DNA of 64,000 bases from the NCBI GenBank assembly GCA_905250075.1, contig CAJNOP010000016.1, positions 2,853,908 to 2,917,907 on the forward strand, in the 5' to 3' direction. This document shows, one piece after another, positions 38,705-49,938 of this stretch. Each line of letters begins with the position of its first letter. Positions within the stretch are counted from its first letter, which is position 1. The stretch comes from Rotaria sp. Silwood1. Taxonomy: Eukaryota; Rotifera; Eurotatoria; Philodinida; Philodinidae. Position numbers and translations under genes: made by a program. Below the pieces are notes generated by a model that ran no database searches, was not told the DNA's origin, and worked only from the letters and a program-made list of their open reading frames with translations.

Positions 38705-41700
38705 ATGAATAATTACTTATGTTCAAATGCTGGTCAATATCTTCCAGCTGGCCATGCTAATCAACATATATTAGCAAGTGAAGGTTCTGATAATTATTTA
38801 ATGAATTTTTATATAACACAATATTCAAGTACTTATCGACCACCACGTGTACGACCAAAATCAAATGTTCTTGCAGATAAATCATTAACAACAGAAAATC
38901 TTCTTACACAAAAAATAAAAGCTAATAGAACCAAAACTGGTTTTGTTAATAATGAACGATATTATCTACCATATACACGTTCATTGGATGAAATTGATAA
39001 TCCAATACTTGGGTAATATATTTTAATTTATATTTATAAAGAGGGAAACAGAATTCTGAAGAGAAAAAGTGGATAGTTTTCAATACTATTTTAATGAAAA
39101 ATTTGACTGTATCTTGTTTTTCTTGAGAACAAGTTGATCTTTTCTGTTAGGCTTTATATTAACGTTTTCATTGAAAATAATATCCAGTACGTTCGAAAAG
39201 TTTTTCAATATATGTTTAGTAATTGATTCAATTTTATCAACGAAGTTTTTTTTTTATAATGATAGAGCAACACATCGAGTTTTTATTTATACGAGCAAAC
39301 TTCAAAAGTACTCTTCAAAGCTATCAACTCTAATTGAAATATAAAAGCGTACTCCTTTTCTATATGTTACAAGACATTATGCAACGATTCTTTTTTTTTT
39401 AATTGCGGCCTTTTCTTGGATGTGATTCATACGTCGATTCTTTGTATTTTTTTTCATTAACCTAACTATTGTATATGGAGTTAAAATGATTCGTTTTGAG
39501 TTCGAAGTTACAAAGTATTTATTGAAACTAACTTTGTGATGTGTAATGTCAAGAAAACTGCTTATTGAATCATTTTTTGATGATTCAACGATTGATCAAT
39601 AGAATAACATTGATATGCTCTAGAGCTTTTTTTATCCGATTGTACAGAGCAAAAAAGAAAATATTAAAAAAAGTGATTTTCTAGTAACATACAGCATTAG
39701 TATATTGCTCGGAGATAGTTCGTTTTTGGTTGATTGATAAGTTCTATGATCAATGGTTTAGAAGAAAGGAGCTGTTTCTGTTAGCTTCACGGTTACTAGA
39801 GGTAATATCATTGAATTTCATTTTTTATGGGAATGTTCTATCAAAAGAAATGTCTATAAAACAATTATTAATGATCAGAGTGATTAAAGAGATCGAAGAA
39901 ATTAAAAACGAATTGCTATATAATATTTTTTCACATGAAGAGAACAAGACTAAATTTTTATATTTTGCCTAGAATTGATAGCTTAAAATTCTTCAAAGCA
40001 TTAAAATACACAATCTGATAAAAAATGAATGAAGAATAATATATGAAACCGATATTATTCTTGATACGATTTACAGGGTATCCCATAAATATCTTTACGA
40101 TAAAAAAATTTTAAAATTTTCTTCATATTTAATTCCAATGAATTGATTGTTCTATCGATAACAGAGGAGTGTTGATAGTTTTTTTTAACTGTTAACAATA
40201 AAATGTTATGAGATATTATTTGAAAATATCACTATCGAATTTTATAAACATTTCTTGACGGTTACGTATTTTAAAAATGTATCATGTAAAGTGTGTTTGA
40301 AAAGTTAGTCTTGAAGAGCAGACATGGAAACCAAACCAGCTCTATTTTCTATCCTTAGAAAGTTCTGATGAAATCACCATATTGTACAGAATGATGAGTT
40401 AATTTTGTTCTCATTATAGAGAAATATGTCCAGTATGATTCAATTTATATAAAATGAATATCTCAAAATTTTAACTTGTTATCAATATACCTAATGTTTT
40501 CTAATATATGTGAACATTCACAAATCTTTATTAACGTCGATAATGGTAGTGCAAATATATATTTCTTGATGTTTTGTTTTGATCGATACAAGATTTTGAA
40601 TATTCTTTTGTCATCGATAAAAAAAATCAGCCCAGATTAATGAGTTCGACGCTTGAATCTGTGAATTTCCGGCAGGCTTTCAACACAAAACTCAGGAAAA
40701 TGGTGGGAGTTTGAAAGCATGAATCATTTGGTCGAACTGTTCTAGTTCCAATCATAACCGGGTAGAGCCGATCACAGGATTTCCGCTTCTAACTTTCTAC
40801 CCATTTTCCCAAGTTTTCCGGCCGGAAATAGCCCATATTTCTTGGCCTCAAGCCTATTGGAATTAAATATATAGAAAAAATTCAAAATTTTTTATCGTAC
40901 AAATATTTATAGAACATTCGGTAGACTTCTTTACAACAATAGATTAAGTTTTTTCAATGTTTACCAGAGAAAAATGGTAACTTTATATTTCTCATTTATA
41001 ATACAGTGAATACTTTCGTAAAATATTACTTACTATGTCAGTGACAATTAAAGGGGTGGTAAAGCAATGGTTGCCACTAATTGATGTATATTTCTTTTGT
41101 TTCCTTAGAAGAAACGAAAAAAAAACGAGCTTATGCTACCACGAATGGGCTTCGTGGTAGTCGTTTTTCAAGCATGACTGCGAATTTTCTCGATCTGCTA
41201 GTGAACTATGGATTAATAAAAACCATTTTTCTACGAACAGTCCACAGAATATCTTGAAACCATTGTTTATTGTCTCTGCAATATTCCTAAAAGAAACATA
41301 TTCATTGTAGATAAAAAAAACCTCAGTTCTGATTAGACACTAGTCGTCCTCTTGTTTGGAGTGAAGAATGACAGATGGCGTCTCCGCTAAGTGCGTCGTT
41401 TCATCAAGAATTTACGGTGTCAAGAAAGTAGTTTTACTCTTCACTATTCTTTCCATAATAAGATGGGAACTAGAGTACTGATTTCGTCTTTAGTTGCTCT
41501 GCTAGTCATGTATATCCTGTACATTGCTTCACACGTAGTGACGGCGCCACTTACTATTGTGCATCCTAAACAAGAAGAGCACTACTGTTCTGGCTTCGCT
41601 GCTTTCACAATCTCAGAATTGTCAGTCTCTACTTATTATCATGAATGCAAAATCACATGATTCTATTTTATCATCTTGTTAACTTACATGCGAAAAAATG

Positions 41701-44700
41701 ATAAAGCTATTCATTCACCAAGCTATCTTGAATTACTAATGTCTTTCCTTTATTATCTAACATTCTTTTTTTTTTGTAATTATCTATCATATTGAGTAAT
41801 TCGACTTACCTGGAAAAAATTAACATTTAAGATTCAATTTATTTCATTTCTAGCCGTATGTGCACAGAAAATTATGAAACCTCTCATCAAACACATTTTA
41901 AGCCATATGAATTACCAAATGGTACAGAATCACTTCCACCAAATATTAATAATCAAACATCAGGATTTTTTCGTGAACGTGCTGTACATATACCGAATTC
42001 ATTTGTTCCTCCAGTAAATCTTTAATTTGTTTTAATTTTGTTTGTGTATATTCAAATAAAAAATCTATTGATTAGATTGGTGGAAAAGAAGCGACCACTT
42101 ATGGTAGTAATTTTGTTAAACCAGCTAGAACTGAACCGGTTATATTGGGACAAGTTGGTCCAAAAGAATCTTCTGGATTTGTTTCGAATACAGAAATCGA
42201 ACCAATAACAACGACAGAAGGTGAACGTTGGCATTATCGTTCAAGACCGATCGGTGCTACTGAATATAAAGAGAAATTTCCACAATATGATTATCCGAAA
42301 GTAAATCTAATTATTTGATAAAACATGTTGCACGATGTGAGTAGAAATCTACCATTGCTCTAATGTATTATAGAATATACACCAACTGTAAGAGTATGTT
42401 ATTTTGCAGAGTTTGATATGATGGATTGGATTTTTATCATTGATGAGAAGTCGATAGACACATCAGCTTGTGTATGTATCATAAGTAAATGTATAGTTAA
42501 ATATTTGTATGGACGAAATCTTCCTGTTAACGAGTAATCTTGATATTGAATACTATGATTAAACGCGTCTTTCTTGACTCTATAAAATGCATTTAGACAC
42601 TTGATACGTTCTTTTCTAAGAAATATCTGAGTCGTAATGATGTCAAAATGATATCTCTTCAAATAATTAGAAAACATCTAGTTGACTTTTCTCGGAAATT
42701 AAAATTTACCTCTTTTTGAGATTTTCTGAAAATCTGTGCCACCATCCTCGCTGCAAAATGCATTTATTTAATAAAACTTATGAAGATATGTCCGAATCTA
42801 GAATTTTTCACAACTATCTGATAAAATATCCTCTTGTTGGTTAGTTTTCGACACGACTTCGATCATTTGTATGAAAAGAAGTTTTTGAGATCAGCATCGA
42901 AAACTGAATTGAGTGATATAAACGACAGTGAAAAATGCAGCCGAGAGAAAAAAATACTTGTTTTCTCCATCAGTAATTTTTCACAGGTTTTACCTGTGGT
43001 CCACTTCGGATACTTTTTCTCTAAAGTGTATATCATTCAGTTCAGCTTTTGTTGCTGATCTTGAAAAGTCTTTTCATGCAAATGGTTGAAGTCGTATCTG
43101 AAACCAATTGACAAGAGGGCGTACTATATGATGATTGTGAAAAATTCCAGATTCGAACAATTTTCAAAAGTTTTTGACATAAGTTTATTTTGTAGAAGCA
43201 ATTATAGAACAATTTTTCAAAAAGTTTGCTTTCATCTCATTCTGACTCATATACTCCTGAGAAAAGAAGGAGAACTTATCAAATATCTATATACATATTT
43301 TAGAACCAAAAAGCGTATCTAATCCAATAGTGTCACATATTCAGGAAATCGGAGATGTCAGATATGCGAAAGTATCTTTTATAATGAGTACTTTTGCATA
43401 TTTTGCATTTCCAGTTTTCTAAATATAGGACATATCTCATTTAATCACGGTAGTCGATATCGAAAAAATTTGCCAACAGAAAATTTTCGTTTATTCCAAT
43501 GTTTAACTCTACATGTACTTTCAATACATCAGCCGATAAATCATATTGGTTTCTCGTCAATAATAAAAATCAAATCTACAACACTGACATATGCAGAACA
43601 GCACGCTCTCTCATGCGATGTATATTTTATAATACTTTAGAATAGTAAACAGATTTCGACTCTTGTCGTGCGGATTCATTGATGATCGATAAATATATGA
43701 TATATTTTAGGGAGATGATCCGTTACTTACGGTTATTGGTACTAATACAAAAATATCATCAGATCGTGTAATAAATAATTTTGTTTTACCTACTGGTGAA
43801 GGTCCTTATGCTGGTGGTTTATTTGCACCAGATTCTACGTATGTAATTTATTTATTGATATGAATTTTTTATCGAAAAAAAAAATCTTTTTATGTTCAGT
43901 GAATATCGTAAACATTATCTTGGTAATCAATTTTTACCTGAAAAAATGGGTAATTTGAATATTGGGCCCAAAGAAACAACAGGACCAATAAGTAATGAAA
44001 CTGGTTATGTACAAACATTTGATGATCCACGTCGATTTATTACAAGTTATCAAATAAAGTATGATAAATTTCCTTTTTCTAAAAAAAGAAAAATAGATCT
44101 AATTCCTTTTATTTATTATGATATAGTCATTTTGACATGAATCGAAAAGGACGTGATCGTGAAGGTTATGTGGTCGGTGGTATTCAACAACCACGAGCAA
44201 CCGGTTTTACAGAAAATAACAAAGTATCTAATCCATTAGATAGTTATGCAGATGAGCGTCTTACTCATTATCGATTTGATCCATATCAAGTCAGGTATGT
44301 TTATTTGTTTTTTTTTATAGCAAAATGCAAACTTTGAGAAGTAGAGAAAAACACCTATTTAAATAAATTTCAATATTTCTAACTTCGGTAGAGTAGATTA
44401 TATAGCTGTTTGCTTTTTCGATAAATGCTCTCAAGGTAAAGTAGTTGTTTGACGGAAATTATTTTGTAAAAGCTCCTGTCTTTGTTTCGATAAAAACAAA
44501 AGTGTGAAGTTCGTTTAACGTATGCTTATGTTAATTCTCCTTGTTTGGAATTAAACTCATTTTATCAGTTGTCAGATCAGAGATGAAACCAGTATCGATT
44601 ACGAGTTACAGATGCAGTCATGACAGTGCATTAGTCTAAATATGTGCGTATAGACTGACAGTGAAGGTATTTCAAGAAAATAGCTGAATTTTATAAAAAT

Positions 44701-45547
44701 AGACTAAATATTTTTAGGATCCAGGAATTCGAAACTATAAGTTTGTTGAAATTCTTGAGTTCAGATTTCTCTTTCGAAAAAGGCTTGAGTCTTAGGGTGG
44801 AGGCATCGTTTATAAAATTTCAGCTAATTTCTTGAAATAAATCTCATCGGACAGAGAAAGTTAAAATGAATCTAAGATCACCATAGTTTTATCGTGTGTT
44901 CGCCGTCTTCATCGTTATTCTGTAGGTGCATGCCTAGATCAGTGAATCAATAATTACTGTAGAACCCTCCGAGTCCAAAATTATCGAACCCGGAATCCGA
45001 TCAAACCTTACTTTGATACTTTTCATGAAATTTTCTAATTGCCATTGGATAATCGTCCGAAGATTGAAGTACTTTTCTCCTGCATTTTATATTCGGTGAA
45101 TAACGCACCTTGATAATTTATCAGACAACTAGAGTTCACCGGGTGCAAAATTTTCAAACTCCAACCCAACTGAATGTGGGTCCCAGTCCAGCCCGACAGG
45201 TTCTAGACTATCACAATTGTTGCATCCGCTTTACGGCCCGTCAACAATCCTGATTGGTTCCGTCTATGCCCGATATCTTCACAGGCCAACTATAGTGGAT
45301 AATGCCACTTTGTATTCCCTCATTGTATAGAACTTGATGATCTTCAATTTTGTGTTTTATAACCGAGTGTTCTGAATAATCCTTATATTTTATCATAGTT
45401 ACGCTGAAAATTTTTACCACAGACGTGATTGCATATGAAAAAATTCTGCTTTTTCTTTTCAGGAGTTTACGAGCACGTGATCCATTTTTTGACGATACAA
45501 CACATGACAATAAAGGACGTTTACAAAAGACAAGTGAATTATTTTAA
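38705..45547 (+). CDS. PPP1R32: PPP1R32/SAXO4-like axonemal protein
   Basis: Seven exons join in frame: 38705-39012, 41854-42013, 42076-42300, 43711-43838, 43900-44058, 44127-44294 and 45463-45547. The product has 410 residues (human PPP1R32, also called SAXO4, has about 425). It is a soluble protein with no signal or membrane segment. It contains repeated short motifs of the kind seen in axonemal microtubule-associated proteins: FYITQYSSTY, TGFVNNERYY, SGFFRERA, SSGFVSNTE, TGFTENNKV, and FITSYQ-x8-NRKGRDREGYVVGGIQQP. The last block matches the human LTTYNQGY-x6-KGLDREGWTRGGIQPQ region closely, and the C-terminal ARDPFFDDTTH matches SADPFYRNTPH. Human PPP1R32 interacts with protein phosphatase 1 and is linked to cilia; a ciliary role in a rotifer is plausible but inferred. 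Introns 1, 3 and 6 are 1.2-2.9 kb and others below 65 bases. Confidence 0.8.
40072..40916. repeat. Foldback element in intron 1 of the SAXO4-like gene
   Basis: The left arm starts CAGGGTATCCCATAAATATC (40074), then TTACGATAAAAAAATTTTAA and ATTTAATTCCAATG. The reverse complement of 40855-40915 gives ATAAATATTTGTACGATAAA, AAATTTTGAATTTTTTC and ATTTAATTCCAATAGG in the same order. Nearer the centre, ATTTCCGGC with ACTCAGGAAAATGG pairs with a copy in 40780-40830. The arms are diverged and unequal, so it is an old element. The end word resembles other foldbacks in the window. Confidence 0.7.
41136..41160. other. Perfect 10-bp hairpin
   Basis: CTACCACGAA and TTCGTGGTAG flank the five-base loop TGGGC. 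It lies in intron 1 of the SAXO4-like gene near the edge of decayed repeat DNA. It has no terminator context (this is a eukaryote) and no known motif, so it may be only a transposon remnant. Confidence 0.5.
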
Positions 45548-47160
45548 GAAAAAGAATTTATTGAATCTCAATTACAAAAAAAGACATTTATAATCATGAA
45601 GATATTTCATATATCGAATTGTCTTCATTTAGTAAAAAAAAAGTATATTTTCATCAGTTCATGCATTTGTTTGACTGCTTTCATAACCAAATGTTTTATT
45701 TTACTAAACTTCTTATGCATTTCTTTATAAAAATCAACGAGAATCAGTCGTTCAATAAAAGAATAATATATTGTCATGCTTTTTTTAAACAAAATGCACA
45801 AACAATATCGATAAAATGTGATACTACTGTCAACCTGATATTGACATACAAACAGATCTATAAAAGTAAACTTGAAATTGAACATTCTCTTAAAGAATCT
45901 ATTTGAGATAAAAAAACGCATCAACTGCATTTGTTCATAATGAAGTATCAAATAAGCATGGTTATATATTAATCATATCTTATAATGCTTGAATACTTTT
46001 GTAAATGAATGATATTATGATACCTATTTATATATGTTTTATTTATTACAGGAATAATCATCAAAGTTGATGAATAATGTATTTACAATTTAAAATGATT
46101 GAATGCATTTTGATTTACAATACCTATTCCACACGCTCAAATATATCGAAGTTCGTCAAAATGAGACTTGAAACAGATGTCTAATTGAATAGTTGGAAAT
46201 GCGTAATTTAAGAATTAGTACATTTTCGAAGTTTATTTCTCCGAATAAAGTGGATTTTTCGTATGAAAATCAGTTTCGAAGGTAAGACATGGTCATATCG
46301 TACATAGACTATATAATCTAGACGAAGGATGTAGGCATGAGTCTTCTTTTAATTCATACGTAAACATCAATAAAGTAACAAACACTGCAAAAATCAAGCC
46401 AACATAGATATTGATATTGACCTTGAAAGACTCAATAAAGCTGAGAACAGAATTAATTTTCCATGCTGAGCCAAATGGTGATGTTTAGTTTCAGTTTCAA
46501 AATGATATTAGACCATTATTTCAGTATTATTGAAATTTTAAAAATCTTGAAATAGTGATCTTAAGTCAGTTTGAAACTGAAAACAAACATTACCATTTGA
46601 TTCAGCATGATGAATCAATGTTACAAAATGTGCTAGAAGATTGGGACTTGTGCAGATCGAACAGGACAAATTCGTCCTATCGATTGATCGTATTCCAAGT
46701 CAAAATCCAATGAAAATGGCTTCCGAACATCTTTTTCAAAATTAGTCAGCTGTTGACCAGTCAAATTTCAGCACAAGTAAATGCTCCGAAGCTTTCTCTC
46801 TTGAATGATGAAAACCGAAAGTTTCTATAATGTTTCTGTCAAAATTTTTATTCAAAAAATAGTTAGATTCTATACAGAAAAGTTGAAATATTCTTCCTCT
46901 TCTTCTTCTTAAATCTGTTTTACCCACCAGGATGGTATTATGTATTGATGACAACATTCTGACTTTTGCATAAACATATTGATCGGATCACGTTTTTATT
47001 TCATGTGATCATGATGCAATGCAAATATCTCATAAAACATGTACTTGAGTTAGACGATTAATTTGTTTTTATTGATTATCATATTTCAATAAAACAAAGA
47101 TTAACTATACACAAATAACAGCGAGATTATATATCTGAATTAAAGCTTTTTTTTATTGTT
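45548..47160. other. Intergenic between the SAXO4-like and LEA-like genes
   Basis: The two genes are tail to tail across this interval. It contains the short foldback at 46463-46609. Overlapping open frames at 45619-45951 on both strands are AT-rich shadows without family features. Confidence 0.4.
46463..46609. repeat. Short foldback (MITE-like) element
   Basis: CATGCTGAGCCAAATGGTGA with TGTTTAGTTTCAGTTTCAAA on the left pairs with the reverse complement of the right end: CATGCTGAATCAAATGGTAA with TGTTTGTTTTCAGTTTCAAA. The arms are about 60 bases with roughly 10-15% mismatch and a short AT-rich spacer. It is noncoding. Confidence 0.75.
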
Positions 47161-47433
47161 CTAATGTATAGCTTTTTGTTTATTGATTTCTTTTGAAGCA
47201 GCATGACCAACTTCTTCAGCTTTATCTTTACAATAATCAATACCAGCACCAATACGTTCGCCGATAGTATTGCTAGAATCTTTTGCTTTTTCTTTGTTAT
47301 ATTCTGCTGATGATCTACTCTTCATTTCCTGACAAAAAATAAATAACTTGAATCATTTAATTTAAAAAAAAGATACAATTTATACATGCATTTTATCTCC
47401 AACAGCATTAGCAGCATGTTTAATATTTTCCAT
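47161..47433 (-). CDS. Small LEA-like (group 3 type) amphipathic-helix protein
   Basis: Two exons, 47433-47386 and 47328-47161, give 71 residues if the ATG at 47433 is used. A frame also continues upstream to an AG at 47452-47451, so an extra 5' exon is possible. The protein is highly charged and Ala-rich, without hydrophobic stretches: HAANAVGDKMHEMKS, YNKEKAKDSSNTIGERIGAG and DKAEEVGHAASKEINKQK. Such repeated A-x-x-x-K/E-x-x-x-x-x-x helical units are typical of group 3 late-embryogenesis-abundant proteins. These protect cells during drying and are known from bdelloid rotifers. The assignment rests on composition and pattern; a generic small helical protein cannot be excluded. One Cys is present. 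A (TA)n tract at about 47503-47518 lies just upstream. Confidence 0.55.
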
Positions 47434-47694
47434 TTCAATATCTTGATTTGCTTAATAACAATGAGAGAGAGAATGTGTGCACTATACTCAATGCTTTATC
47501 CGATATATATATATATATACTACTCATTTATCTGGTTGATATTAATCACTAGTACTTTTCTTTAGAGAAAGAAAAAGAAAAAGAAAAAAAATAACATATA
47601 GGGATAAAGAGTCTATCTATCTTTATCCGGATACATGTAGGAGAGAATAGAATAAAAACTGTTTGCCCTTTCATTCTATTTCATCTTTCATTGA

Positions 47695-49938
47695 TCATGA
47701 GGAAATATTACCATGATCAATAAAAGATGGATATATCATTTTATAAAAAGCAAGTATAGAAAAATAAAACAAAACAAAATTCAATAACAATATACGAAAA
47801 TATTTCCTATTTGTAAAATTTTGTTCTTTTATTTTTGAATGGTTTAAATTTAATAGAATTGTTAAATAAGTTTGATAAATAATTTTTATAATTTTATGAT
47901 ATTGTTGAATGAAATAGATAAGAGCAACAATCATTATTAATATGATGATCAATACAGGAACGAAAACGTGTCGCCAACGATAAATATATTTTATCATTGA
48001 TGCATCGTTACCATGCCACGATGAGGCTACAATAATAGATCAACAGAATTATTTCTTGAATAGAGTAAAAAAAAAATAATTAATTAACCTTTTAAATGTC
48101 GAAATAGAGAATACGATGAATTATATACATATTTTCCATAGAGTACAGGAGAAATAATATCTAATGAAGAACGATTTGGATAAGATGAAGCTTCATGTGT
48201 AAGAAACATTGGTCCAGTAGAAAACATTACAGTTGGATATCTATATATAAAAATAAAAGCAAATATATCTATAATGATTATTTTCATTTAAGACGAAGGA
48301 AAAAATTCAAGGCAATATTTCTATTGCGAATACGTTTACTCGAACATGGTCTATGAGAGATATCAAATAATAATTTCAACAACTTTCAGAATGCACTACA
48401 AACCGCTGAAGAGAACCTCTATAGGTGTCAGATAGCTTTTTAAGTCAAGTCTAAGGATATTCAAAAAGTACTTTTTTACGAAAATAAATTTCATTTGATC
48501 CTGTATTGAATAGTATATCAGAGTTTTTTTTTAATGATTTTCGAATAGCGAAGAATTAACAAAATATTAAAAATGTTTGAAAATTTTCTACGCTACAGCA
48601 AAATAATTCATAGAATAGGAACTAAAATGATTAAATTTAAGAGTCCAATTTTATCTGATAAGGAAAGCTCTTCAGGTTTCAAATCGCTTTTCGACCAAGA
48701 CGATGTTTGTTTGATGAGTAATAGAAAAGTCTACAATGGTTTCTTTGTCTGAGTTATCGTTTTTCAAATGAGTTTATCAACAAAAAACCTCTGATCCTCT
48801 TGAGATATCGTAGAAAATCGACGTCTGACTTCAAACTTTGGATGAACAAAGTTCTTCATGAGATTATTTGATTGTACAAGTTTTAGCTTTTCTAGTATTT
48901 CCTTTCTGAAGATGAACAAAATTTGTTTTTATACATGAAAGAATTTTGAATATTTTAGGATAGACGACATTAGAAAAGTTACAACTTGTCCAATCAACTA
49001 ATCTTATTAAAAATTTTGTTCATGCAAAGTTTGAAATCAAAAATCGATTTTTCACATGACGATAGCTTGTGTTTAAAAAACTCAGTAAAATTTCGATGGT
49101 TTAAGAATGATGGTCTGTAAAACTAAACCATTCTAGACTTTTCTATTATTCATTAAATAAATATTGTCTCAATCGAAAAATGAGTTAATACCCGGAGAGA
49201 TTCCTTCATGAGCTTTGTAGTCTATTTTGATGGCTACTGAAATCATTATTCGATGTCTTTGATAGACCATGTTCAAAGCAAAACGATTCATAAAAGAAAT
49301 AGTGTCGTAAATTTTTATCGCTCTAATTTATATTTAATTTACTTTGTGAAAAAATTTCGATTAAATTTCGGTAAATCATTCAAAATTTGTAATAAAAATG
49401 GATGTCTCGGTTTTGCAACAATGAAATCATTCGATAAACCAACAGGTTTGGTTTGTGGTAGAATAAATTCATAATTTAATAATTTATCAAGTGGTTTTAG
49501 ACAAATAATATCTAAATCTAAATAAATTCCTCCGTATACATATAATACAACAAGACGAATAACATCAGCACGTTGAATATCATATGGATAAGAATCAAAT
49601 GTTGATAAAATACAAGGAAATTCTTTTTCAATTAAACTGCGTCCTTCTTTATCCGTCCAAAGATAATATTTATAATCGGAATGAAATGTTCGACAACTAT
49701 TTGATGCTTGTTGCCATTTAAATGGTATTGAATGTATATCACGATATGTTTGATGTAGTATTCGTGGTACTTGACTATTTGTATTGTTTAATAATGAAGT
49801 CGTAGAAAAATTCAAAGATTTGATTGTACTTTGACGCCATACATAAGCAGCATGAAACCATGGCCAGATGACATAGAGGGAGAGAATAATGAGAATCAAA
49901 AACGATGAAAAACAAATTGTTCGTAATCGAACTACCAT
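47695..49938 (-). CDS. DXD glycosyltransferase of the MIPC-synthase (SUR1/CSG1/CSH1) type
   Basis: Three exons, 49938-49343, 48240-48089 and 48026-47695, give 359 residues. The N-terminus has a membrane anchor (about 8-28). The catalytic part begins VPRILHQTY (57-65), continues with W-x4-N-S-C-x-x-x-H-x-DY-x-Y-x-LWTD and IQRADVIR, and carries the metal/sugar-nucleotide site YGGIYLDLDI (DLD at 141-143). It then has SNDF, KPRHPF, LPKFNRN, MFSTGPMFL and SSWHGNDA. This order is that of fungal inositol-phosphorylceramide mannosyltransferases (glycosyltransferase sugar-binding DXD family, OCH1-related). Two further membrane helices (about 270-290 and 318-340) close the protein. It probably acts in the Golgi on lipid or glycan acceptors; donor and acceptor cannot be told from sequence. 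Intron 1 is 1,102 bases. Fungal-type similarity raises the question of horizontal transfer. Confidence 0.85.

Noticed and set aside
41136-41160. Hairpin as a terminator or tRNA arm
   Set aside because: No T-run as in bacteria, no tRNA cloverleaf around it; left as an unexplained hairpin.
41391-41660. 89-codon frame with a hydrophobic stretch in SAXO4-like intron 1
   Set aside because: Has a plausible membrane segment but no family match, no conserved ends and sits in repeat-rich intron DNA.
45619-45951. Frames of 95 and 108 codons on opposite strands
   Set aside because: Same DNA read both ways, AT-rich, no motifs; treated as intergenic.
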